From: JALORV01 sp963791235 | GTDB lineage: Bacteria; Pseudomonadota; Gammaproteobacteria; Burkholderiales; Burkholderiaceae_F | DNA length: 64,000 bases | Direction of reading: 5' to 3' | NCBI GenBank assembly: GCA_963791235.1 | Contig: CAWBRW010000005.1 | Coordinates: 1 to 64,000 of the forward strand | Shown: positions 56,961 through 64,000 of the stretch, piece by piece | Layout: every line of letters starts with the position of its first letter | Position numbering within the stretch: position 1 is the stretch's first letter | Program-made: the position numbers and the translations under genes | Notes under the pieces: generated by a model | Told to the model about the DNA's origin: nothing | Database searches by the model: none | Seen by the model: only the letters and a program-made list of their open reading frames with translations

Positions 56961-57254
56961 TTAATGGGTGTCGGTGTACGGCAGCAGCGCCAGGAACCGC
57001 GCCCGCTTGATCGCCGTGTCGAGCTGGCGCTGGTAGTGCGCCTTGGTCCCGGTCAGGCGTGCCGGCGTGATCTTGCCGTTCTCGCCGATGAAGTCGCGCA
57101 GCGTATCGACATCCTTGTAATCGATCTGCTCGACCTTCTCCACCGTGAAGCGGCAGAACCGCTTGCGCTTGAACAGCGCGTTCTTCTGATCCGGCCGGCG
57201 GGTGCCTTTGCCCTTGCCCTTGCCCTTGCCCTTGCCTCGCATTGAGGTTGCCAT
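56961..57254 (-). CDS. rpsR: 30S ribosomal protein S18
   Basis: The product is 97 aa, longer than the typical 75-80 aa. The extra N-terminus (ATSMRGKGKGKGKGKGTRRPDQ) is a run of five Gly-Lys pairs coded by a hexanucleotide tandem repeat (57211-57234). The core FKRKRFCRFTVEKVEQIDYKDVDTLRDFIGENGKITPARLTGTKAHYQRQLDTAIKRARFLALLPYTD is standard. It lies between priB and rplI. Confidence 0.95.
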   Translation of the reverse strand: MATSMRGKGKGKGKGKGTRRPDQKNALFKRKRFCRFTVEKVEQIDYKDVDTLRDFIGENGKITPARLTGTKAHYQRQLDTAIKRARFLALLPYTDTH

Positions 57255-57287
57255 CGTGTGCTCCTGTATTCCGGGTAACTGAGTGTT

Positions 57288-57578
57288 CTATGGTCTTGCG
57301 TATTCGGTGATATGAACGATCAGGCGATTCGAGCGGCGGCTCCGCGGCGCGATGAAACCGGTGATCGTCAGCGGCTGTCCGAGTGGCTCCCGATCCAGCC
57401 CCAGTGCCACGGGACCGACGGCGATCGCCGGAAACTCGAAATCGAGCTGACGTTCCGTCCCGACTTCAGTCACCGCGCCGTCGAAGCGGAAACTCCCCTC
57501 CGCAACCGCGACGCCTGCCGGTGTGTATCGCAGCGCACTGCGCGCCACGGGCACCGCCGAGATCCGAAGCTGGTTCAC
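57288..57578 (-). CDS. priB: primosomal replication protein PriB
   Basis: The product is 96 aa from GTG 57578. A single OB fold: NQLRISAVPVARSALRYTPAGVAVAEGSFRFDGAVTEVGTERQLDFEFPAIAVGPVALGLDREPLGQPLTITGFIAPRSRRSNRLIVHITEYARP. PriB binds single-stranded DNA and helps restart replication with PriA. Its location between rpsF and rpsR is typical of betaproteobacteria. Confidence 0.9.
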   Translation of the reverse strand: MNQLRISAVPVARSALRYTPAGVAVAEGSFRFDGAVTEVGTERQLDFEFPAIAVGPVALGLDREPLGQPLTITGFIAPRSRRSNRLIVHITEYARP

Positions 57579-57625
57579 CGCTGCGCCTGCCGATGCAAGT
57601 CACCGCGCCCCTCGCCGAAGCCCGC

Positions 57626-57997
57626 TTATGCCGCGGCGGTCACCTGCTCGGCCGCCGCCTTGCGCGCTTCCTCACGCTCGACGACCTTCATCATCGGCGA
57701 CGCAGCCGTCTCGGCCTTCTTCATCTTGATCGTCAAATGGCGCAGCACCGCGTCGTTGTAGCGGAACGCGTGCTCGAGTTCGTCCAGCGTCTTGCCGTCG
57801 CACTCGATGTTCATCAGAACGTAATGTGCCTTGACCAGTTTCTCGATCGGGTAGGCCAGCTGTCGACGGCCCCAGTCCTCGATCCGGTGCAGCTTGCCGT
57901 TGCCCGCCGTGATCATCGCCTTGTAGCGATCGATCATCGCCGGCACCTGTTCGCTCTGGTCCGGATGAACGATGAAACAGACTTCGTAATGACGCAT
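57626..57997 (-). CDS. rpsF: 30S ribosomal protein S6
   Basis: The product is 123 aa. MRHYEVCFIVHPDQSEQVPAMIDRYKAMITAGNGKLHRIEDWGRRQLAYPIEKLVKAHYVLMNIECDGKTLDELEHAFRYNDAVLRHLTIKMKKAETAASPM is the S6 fold with its C-terminal tail. First gene of the rpsF-priB-rpsR-rplI operon. Confidence 0.97.
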   Translation of the reverse strand: MRHYEVCFIVHPDQSEQVPAMIDRYKAMITAGNGKLHRIEDWGRRQLAYPIEKLVKAHYVLMNIECDGKTLDELEHAFRYNDAVLRHLTIKMKKAETAASPMMKVVEREEARKAAAEQVTAAA

Positions 57998-58140
57998 CGT
58001 GGCTCCTTATGGATGCCCGGCGAATCGTGTCGCCGGTGGGTGAGCTGCCCGGAAGCGTCATCCGGTGCAGCAAGGAAGCCCGCAAGGGCTTGAAAAGCCT
58101 GCGATTCTAGCGGATTTACGCCGCGACGCACAAGGTCCCG

Positions 58141-58878
58141 TCAGCACCTCAGCAGGCGCGGAAGTGCGATTGCGGCCGTCGACCGCACCACGACCTGCGC
58201 GAGCCCATCGAGCTCGCTTTCTGCCGGGTTCACGACGATCACGGCCGCCCCCGCCCGGCGCGCCGCCAGGGGCAGTCCCGCCGCCGGATAGACTAGGCCA
58301 GAGGTTCCGACCACCAGCATCACGTCGCAGTCCCGCGCGGCCGATTCGGCGGCGGCCAGACGGTCGGGATCGAGCATCTCGCCGAACCACACGACACCGG
58401 GTCGCAGCCAGTCCCCGCAGTTCGGGCACCGCGGCGGCTCGCCGATCGGCACCCGCGAAGGTTCGTTCTCGACATACCCGCAGTGGGCCAGGCAGATGGT
58501 CTGGGCGATCGAACCGTGGATCTCGATGACGTCGCGCGACCCGGCACGGCGATGCAGGCCGTCCACGTTCTGCGTGACGATGCACAGGCGATCGAAGCGG
58601 CCTGCCGCCGTGGCCAGGACCGCATGACCGGCGTTCGGCTCGGCCAGCGCGACGGCATCGCGGCGTCCGGCGTACCAGCGCCACACCAGCGGCGGGTCGG
58701 CGCGGAACCCCTGTTCCGAAGCCAACTGCATTGGATCGAACCGTGCCCACAGGCCGGTCTGGGCATCGCGGAACGTCGGCACGCCGCTCTCCGCCGACAT
58801 GCCGGCACCGCTCAACACGGTGATGCGTCGTGCACCGGCGATCAGGCCCCGCGCTTCCTCGATCGGCTCCAGCTTCAC
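58141..58878 (-). CDS. SIR2-family NAD-dependent protein deacylase
   Basis: The product is 245 aa. ITVLSGAGMSAESGVPTFRDAQTGLWARFDPMQLAS is the NAD-binding GAGxSxxSGIPxFR block; ITQNVDGLHRRAGSRDVIEIHGS has the TQNxDxLH and the catalytic His; AHCGYV and CPNCGDWLRPGVVWFGEMLD give the zinc site (two Cys pairs, the first with one Cys visible). It removes acyl groups from lysines using NAD. It is the last gene of the rnr-rlmB-alkB-sir2 run. Confidence 0.92.
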   Translation of the reverse strand: MKLEPIEEARGLIAGARRITVLSGAGMSAESGVPTFRDAQTGLWARFDPMQLASEQGFRADPPLVWRWYAGRRDAVALAEPNAGHAVLATAAGRFDRLCIVTQNVDGLHRRAGSRDVIEIHGSIAQTICLAHCGYVENEPSRVPIGEPPRCPNCGDWLRPGVVWFGEMLDPDRLAAAESAARDCDVMLVVGTSGLVYPAAGLPLAARRAGAAVIVVNPAESELDGLAQVVVRSTAAIALPRLLRC

Positions 58879-58893
58879 CGCCGACCCTTATCG

Positions 58894-59901
58894 TCAGGAG
58901 AGGGCCGGCACGCGGCGGTCCATCAGCGCGAACCACAGCGGCGGGACCAGCGCGAGCAGCACCATCGCCGGATACCCGGCCGGCAGTTGCGGCGCATTCG
59001 GCATCGTCTTTAGTGCCTCGTACGGCCTCTGCATGTGCGCATGGTGGTCCGAATGCAGTTGCAGGTTGAAGAGGATCCAGTTGCTGACCACGAAGTCCGC
59101 ATTCCACGAATGCTCCGCGCGGACCGGCTCGTAGCGCGCGCCGAGGCGGCGTCGTTGCAGGCCATAGTGCTCGATGTAGTTGATGATCTCGAGCAGTGCC
59201 ACCGCGACGATCGACTGCAGCAGGAACAGCAGCGCGGCCGGACTGCCCCCCAGCCACGCTGCGAACGCAAGCAGGGCCGCGGAGAGCAGGCTGCCCGCAA
59301 ACGCCCAGTTACCGAGGCTCCACCGGGAACGGCCCTGCCGCTCGAGCCGAATCGCTTCGAGCTTCCACGCATGCAGGAAGCTGCCGACCACGGACCGGAG
59401 GATGAAGCGGTAAGCGTTCATGCCGCGCGGTGCCGTCGCCGGATCTTGCGGTGTGCCCACGCGCACGTGGTGGCCGCGGACATGTTCGACGAAGAAATGG
59501 CCGTAACAGACACTGATGAGCAGTGCCTTGGCAATCCAGCGATCGAGCGCCGTCGAGCGGTGGCCCAGTTCGTGGGCGATGGTGATACCCAGTCCGCCCG
59601 TGACGACGCCCACCGCGATGGCGAACAACACTAACTGGCCCGGATCCAGGGTCGGAGCAATGCGAATCGCCTGCACCAGCAGCAGCGCCTGCAAGGGCAA
59701 TTGCAGCCGAGGGATCCAGCGGGCAAACGCCGGTGGCCTGCGCTCAACGTCCGGACGGGGCACTCCGACGGCCACGTCGAGCAGCGGTATCAGCACGAAC
59801 GTGATCACCAGCGTCAGCCACGGCATCCCAAGCGCAATCCAGTGCAACGGACTGAGTACGAAAAAGATCAGGAAGACCGTGCCGAAGAACGCTGCGAACA
59901 T
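58894..59901 (-). CDS. alkane 1-monooxygenase-type membrane di-iron hydroxylase (AlkB)
   Basis: The product is 335 aa from ATG 59901 (the frame extends 22 codons further). The histidine boxes are all present: IAHELGHRSTALDRW, HFFVEHVRGHHVRVGTPQDPATAPRGMNAYRFI, NYIEHYGLQRRR, and LQLHSDHHAHMQRPYEAL (LQRHSDHHA in Pseudomonas putida AlkB). Multiple membrane helices. The family hydroxylates medium-chain alkanes at the terminal carbon, using rubredoxin. About 65 residues shorter than the P. putida AlkB (401 aa), and no rubredoxin gene or fusion is adjacent, so the substrate is open. Confidence 0.9.
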   Translation of the reverse strand: MFAAFFGTVFLIFFVLSPLHWIALGMPWLTLVITFVLIPLLDVAVGVPRPDVERRPPAFARWIPRLQLPLQALLLVQAIRIAPTLDPGQLVLFAIAVGVVTGGLGITIAHELGHRSTALDRWIAKALLISVCYGHFFVEHVRGHHVRVGTPQDPATAPRGMNAYRFILRSVVGSFLHAWKLEAIRLERQGRSRWSLGNWAFAGSLLSAALLAFAAWLGGSPAALLFLLQSIVAVALLEIINYIEHYGLQRRRLGARYEPVRAEHSWNADFVVSNWILFNLQLHSDHHAHMQRPYEALKTMPNAPQLPAGYPAMVLLALVPPLWFALMDRRVPALS

Positions 59902-59932
59902 GCTCCCATCCTGCCCCCGCAGGCAGCGATTT

Positions 59933-60697
59933 TCAAGCAACGCCATCCGACCGGCGCGCCCCCGCAAGACGCTGGCGCACGGTCTCGAACAGGCAGATCC
60001 CGGTCGCGACGGACACGTTGAGACTTTCGACGGTGCCTCGCAGCGGAATCCGCGCCAGTTCCGCGCAGCGCTCGCGTGTCAGCCGTCGCAAGCCCGCGCC
60101 TTCGGCACCGAGAACCCAAGCCACCGGCCCCGTGAGGTCAAGTTCGAACACGGACTGGTCAGCCTCGCCGGCAGCCCCAATCGCGCGGATGCCGGCCTCG
60201 TCAATTGCTTCGAGCGCCCGCGCCAGATTCGTCACTTCGATCAACGGCACCGACTCGGCGGCCCCGGCGGCGGCCTTCAGTGCTGCCGGCGTCATGCCGG
60301 CGGACCGGTCGCGCGGCACGATGACGGCATCGACTCCGGCGGCATCGGCGACACGCAGACAGGCTCCAAGGTTGCGCGGATCCGTCACGCCGTCGAGCAA
60401 GAGGAGCAGCGTGTCGGGTCGCAGCGCCTCCAGCACATCGTCGAGCGTCAGAACCTGCGCAATATCAGCCGCGACCGCCACGACACCCTGGTGAGGCGCC
60501 TCCCCACACAGCGCGCGCAGCTGCGCCGGATCGGCCGCGACCACTTCGACTCCGGCAGCATCTGCCTGCTCGCGCAGGCGCTGCATGCGACCGTCACGGC
60601 GCCGCGCATCCACATAGATGCATTCGATCGAAGCGGGCGCCGCACGCAGGCGCGCCGACACGGCGTGAAAGCCAGCCAGAGTGCGTCGAGCGCTCAT
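59933..60697 (-). CDS. rlmB: 23S rRNA 2'-O-methyltransferase RlmB
   Basis: The product is 254 aa. The SpoU substrate-binding N-domain (LAGFHAVSARLRAAPASIECIYVDARRRDGRMQRL) is followed by the knotted methyltransferase: LLLLLDGVTDPRNLGACLRVADAAGVDAVIVPRDRSAGMTPAALKAAAGAAESVPL, VLGAEGAGLRRLTRERCAELARIPLRGTVESLNVSVATGICLFETVRQRL (the trefoil-knot motifs). It methylates the 2'-OH of G2251 in 23S rRNA. Its start overlaps the rnr stop (ATGA). Confidence 0.96.
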   Translation of the reverse strand: MSARRTLAGFHAVSARLRAAPASIECIYVDARRRDGRMQRLREQADAAGVEVVAADPAQLRALCGEAPHQGVVAVAADIAQVLTLDDVLEALRPDTLLLLLDGVTDPRNLGACLRVADAAGVDAVIVPRDRSAGMTPAALKAAAGAAESVPLIEVTNLARALEAIDEAGIRAIGAAGEADQSVFELDLTGPVAWVLGAEGAGLRRLTRERCAELARIPLRGTVESLNVSVATGICLFETVRQRLAGARRSDGVA

Positions 60698-63121
60698 CTG
60701 CCGCGCCGGCGCGCGCGCACCTTGCTCCCCCGCAGGCCGACGCCGCGGGTGCCCGTACGCGCGGTCTCGCGCTTGTCGATGTCACGCGGCTTGCGTGCCC
60801 CTGCCGCGGCGTGCCGCGCCCGTCGCTCCTCGACCGTCTCGCCGCGCTTGCGGTCCTTCTCCTTGGCTTCGGGCAGGCTTGCCGCGAGGATGGCCTTGCG
60901 CGTATCGCCTCGCACCAGCCGGAACTCGATGCGTCGGGCTTCCAGGTCCACACGCGCCACCTGTACCGTCACTCGATCGCCGAGCCGGTAGCGCAGACCG
61001 GTGCGCTCGCCGCGCAGTTCGTGCAGCGCCTCGTTGAACAGGAAATACTCGGAACCGAGTTCCGAAACGTGAACCAGCCCCTCCACGTAGAGGTCGTCGA
61101 GCACGATGAACACGCCGAACGGCACGACGGAGCTGACCGTGCCGCTGAACGTTTCGCCAACGCGTTCGCGCATGTAGTAGCTCTTGAGCCAGGCTTCGAC
61201 ATCGCGCGATGCGTCATCCGCGCGGCGTTCGTTCGCCGAGCAGATCAGGCCAAGCTTCTCCCAGACGGCCACGTCAGCACTCGCCGCGGGCCGTCTATCG
61301 GCCCCCGGCCGCATCGCCTTGCGTGCAGCGCGCGGGGCCACCGCGATTTCGGGGGAACTGCTAACCACAGGAACGTAGGGCTTCTTGCCGAGGCACGCCT
61401 TGATCGCCCGGTGCACCAGCAGATCCGGATAGCGGCGTATGGGCGAAGTGAAGTGCGCGTAGGCCTCGTACGCCAGGCCGAAGTGACCGGAGTTGTGCGG
61501 GCTGTAGATCGCCTGCTGCATCGAGCGCAGCAGCACTGTCTGCAGAAGCTGCGCGTCTGGTCGCGGACGGATCTTCTTCAGCAGCAATGCGTAGTCGGCG
61601 GGCTGCGGGTCATCGCCGCCCTCGAGGTGCAAGCCGAGCGTCTTCAGCATCGCCCGCACGTTGGCCAGCCGCTCCGGTGTCGGACCCTCGTGGACACGGT
61701 ACAGCGCCGGGTGCTTGCTGCGGGCGAGGAAGTCCGCCGCGCACACGTTGGCGGCCAGCATGCATTCCTCGATCAGCTTGTGCGCATCGTTGCGCACCCG
61801 CGGGACGATCTTCTCGATGCGACCATTCGCATCGCAGACGATGTAGGTCTCCGTCGTCTCGAGATCGATGGCACCGCGCGACTCGCGCGCACCGGCCAGT
61901 GTCTCGTAGAGCGCGTAGAGGTTCTGCAGGTGCGGCAGGACGTCGACGCGTCGATGCGCTGCACGGCTGCCCGGGACCGAGAGCGCCTCCCAGACTTCGT
62001 CGTAAGTGAGCCGCGCATGCGAATGCATCACCGCGGGGTAGAACTGGTATGCGTCGAGTGCGCCCTTGGCGCTGATCACGCAATCGCACACCATCACCAG
62101 GCGATCGACATCCGGATTCAGCGAGCACAGCCCGTTGGAAAGCTTCTCCGGCAGCATCGGAATCACACGCCGCGGGAAGTACACGGAAGTCGATCGATTC
62201 TGTGCCTCGGCATCCAGCAGGTCGCCCGACTTCACGTAGTGACTGACATCGGCGATCGCAACGATCAGTCGCCAGCCCTTCTTCCGGCCGCCTATCGGTT
62301 CGCAGTAGACCGCGTCATCGAAATCGCGCGCGTCCTCGCCATCGATGGTGACCAGCAGCAACGTCGCGCAGGTCAACGCGGTTGCGCAAGTCTCGCGGCT
62401 GCACGGCATCCGGCAGGTCGTTGGCAAGCGCCAGGGTGTCCGCCGGAAACTCGTGCGGCACCAGGAACTTCCGCACCGCGATCTCGATCTCCATGCCGGG
62501 ATCGTCGATGGCGCCGAGCACTTCGATGACACGCCCCACCGGCTGCACATAGCGCTGCGGTTGCTGCAGGATCTCGACGACGACGACCTGACCGGGCTCG
62601 GCTGACAGCGTCGCGCCGGGCGGCACGAGGATGTCGTGCTGGATGCGCTGGTCCTCGGGAACGACGATCGTCACACCACGCTCGTTGAGCAGGCGGCCGA
62701 CCAGCTTGTTGGTACGGCTCTCGATTACCTCGACGATCTCGCCTTCCGGCCGACCGCGCCGGTCGGTGCCCGAGACCCGCGCGAGCACCCGGTCACCGTG
62801 CAGCACCTTGCTCATCTCGTGCTCGGAAAGCACAAGGTCCTGGCCGCCGTCATCGCGGATCAGGAAACCGTAGCCGTCGCGATGGCCCTGCACCTGGCCG
62901 GAGATCAGGTTGGCCCGCGCCGCAACCAGCAGCAGACCGGCGCGATTGCGGACAATTCGCCCTGCCCGCTCGAGTTCCTCGATCTCGGCGTTGAAATTCG
63001 AACGCGCTTCGTCGGTGACGTGAAGGCGCTCGGAAAGCTCCTGCGGGGTAAGCGGCGCGCGCGCCGCGGTCAGCGTCTGCAGGATCGAGTCGCTATCAAT
63101 ATGTGTTGTTTTTGATGTCAA
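60694..63121 (-). CDS. rnr: exoribonuclease RNase R, one frameshift
   Basis: The start is TTG 63121 (SKTTHIDSDSILQTLTAARAPLTPQELSERLHVTDEARSNF). The N-terminal part has winged-helix and cold-shock domains (GYGFLIRDDGGQDLVLSEHEMSKVLHGDRVLARV). A single shift at about 62370 separates LPDAVQPRDLRNRVDLRDV from LVTIDGEDARDFDDAVYCEPIGGRKKGWRLIVAIADVSHYVKSGD, the RNB catalytic start (three Asp). RNB, S1 and a basic tail (RGVGLRGSKVRARRRGR) follow. Repaired, it is about 808 aa. It degrades structured RNA. A sequencing error is most likely. Confidence 0.93.
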
Positions 63122-63226
63122 TGGATTGGTTCAGGAATGGGTTGGAGCCCGCCCGGCATGTGTCAGCGGCCAGAGTAGCGCATTTGACATGGCAGTCGCC
63201 GTCGCTAGAATCTCGCGCTCACCTGT

Positions 63227-63311
<85 letters not shown>

Positions 63312-63320
63312 AGCTCTTCT

Positions 63321-63345
63321 AAAGGCCGGCCATGCCGGCCTTTTG
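63321..63345 (+). terminator. intrinsic terminator after tRNA-Leu
   Basis: AAAGGCCGGC (63321-63330) pairs with GCCGGCCTTT (63334-63343) with a CAT loop, followed by T-rich sequence. It ends the tRNA transcript. The gap 63346-63432 shows no gene. Confidence 0.88.
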
Positions 63346-63432
63346 CATTATCGCGCCCAGGAAGCAAAGCACCTGCGTGCTCTGCGCGAGGGTGAATATG
63401 GCGTCGCACATCTTCTTGCAGGCCAGTCACCC

Positions 63433-63963
63433 TCACGGTGCGCCGCTGCGCAGCCGCGCAGCGAGCTTCTCCGGGCCCATTGCATCGTAGACCTCGAACG
63501 GCTGATGGATCCACGGGTTCGTCGGCAGGTACTCGACGTAGTAGTCGGGCACGAAGGTGGAGCAGGCCTTGTACCAGACGACGCCGGTACGGATCTCGGA
63601 TACGGCGGGAAAGCGCTGCTTCAGGTGTTCGATGACGCGTCCGAGCGTGACGCCGGAGTCGACCAGGTCGTCGACGAGCAGCAGGTTGCCGTCCAGGGTG
63701 CCCTTCGTCATCGTGATGTATTCGCCGATGTCGAGGGCGCCCTGTGACCGGCCCGCGGCCTCGCGGTACGAACTGGCCGCCAGTATCGCGAGCGGCATGT
63801 CATAAATGCGGGAAATGATGTCGCCGACACGCAGCCCGCCGCGCGCCAGGCACAGCAGGGAATCGAACTGCCAACCCGACTCGTGGATCGAAAGGCTCAG
63901 GCGCTCGATCAGCCGGTGATATTGATCCCAGGTGACGTAAAGATCCTTCACGGCGCCATTCAA
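63433..63963 (-). CDS. purine phosphoribosyltransferase (xanthine/hypoxanthine type)
   Basis: The product is 176 aa from TTG 63963, whose bases overlap the purA stop; GTG 63951 (VKDLYVTWDQYHRLIERLSLSIHES) is an alternative that matches family starts. The PRPP-binding motif is NLLLVDDLVDSGVTLGRVIEHL (DDLVDSG); the substrate loop DSLLCLARGGLRVGDIISRIY holds the usual RGG. It salvages a purine base to its nucleotide, which purA then uses. The exact base specificity is not clear from sequence. Confidence 0.88.
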   Translation of the reverse strand: MNGAVKDLYVTWDQYHRLIERLSLSIHESGWQFDSLLCLARGGLRVGDIISRIYDMPLAILAASSYREAAGRSQGALDIGEYITMTKGTLDGNLLLVDDLVDSGVTLGRVIEHLKQRFPAVSEIRTGVVWYKACSTFVPDYYVEYLPTNPWIHQPFEVYDAMGPEKLAARLRSGAP

Positions 63964-64000
63964 CGGAACGGATGGCGCAGCACGATCGTCTGTTCGCGAT
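63960..64000 (-). CDS. purA: adenylosuccinate synthetase, C-terminal end only
   Basis: The last 12 codons in view read REQTIVLRHPFR before TGA at 63962-63960, matching the ETxxLRxPF C-terminus of PurA. purA upstream of a phosphoribosyltransferase, tRNA-Leu and rnr is a usual betaproteobacterial order. Only the tail is present, so the call rests on that motif and context. Confidence 0.6.
   Translation of the reverse strand, partial: REQTIVLRHPFR

Overview
The window looks like a GC-rich betaproteobacterial chromosome, probably Burkholderiales or a close relative. Several gene orders support this: pyrG-kdsA-DUF1330-eno-ftsB; rpsF-priB-rpsR-rplI-dnaB with priB between the two S proteins; alaC-hom-thrC-mobB-moeA-moaD-moaE; and purA-PRTase-tRNA-rnr-rlmB. 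PEP-CTERM surface proteins also fit. No phage, integrase, insertion sequence or CRISPR array was seen, so most of the window is core chromosome with small accessory patches.

Layout. 1-10.6 kb: a minus-strand set (alpha/beta hydrolase, PHP phosphatase, YciO, M50 protease), an acyl-CoA ligase, a flavocytochrome c sulfide dehydrogenase-like pair, MaoC, two tandem paralogues of unknown function, a DUF455 protein, a gamma carbonic anhydrase and Hsp33. This stretch is riddled with single-base frameshifts that restore full family homology when bridged, so they look like sequencing errors more than decay. 10.6-17 kb: a coiled-coil secreted protein, a SAF-domain dehydrogenase and the ftsB/eno/kdsA/pyrG block. 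17-24 kb: GDPD, two universal stress proteins around a permease, and the Nudix-aat-bpt-pyrD-thpR operon. 24-28.4 kb: lutAB (no lutC) divergent from an IclR regulator, and pbpG. 28.4-31 kb: an accessory patch with gene remnants and two PEP-CTERM proteins, each behind a sigma-54-type promoter. 31-44 kb: clpB, tamA-tamB and an RND pump with its adaptor. 44-51 kb: crcB, molybdenum cofactor genes and threonine/alanine biosynthesis. 51-53.4 kb: Mth938-domain protein, bcp and a PIN-PhoH ATPase. 53.4-58 kb: DUF456, DUF47, dnaB and ribosomal genes. 58-64 kb: sirtuin, short AlkB hydroxylase, rlmB, rnr, tRNA-Leu(CAG), a phosphoribosyltransferase and the tail of purA.

The most unusual object is a large nested inverted repeat at 53432-53797. 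Arms of 13, 20 and 30 bp pair perfectly and are interrupted by unrelated hairpins. A degenerate second copy with the same module order lies at about 240-430, inside the yciO-M50 operon. All three hairpin cores share the flanks GTGCACGTGCGA and TCGCGTACAC around stems of different sequence, which suggests an undescribed REP-like palindromic family. The second notable pattern is the matched promoter architecture of the PEP-CTERM pair: GG-N10-GC promoter, symmetric box, and a 21-bp upstream element at the same distance.
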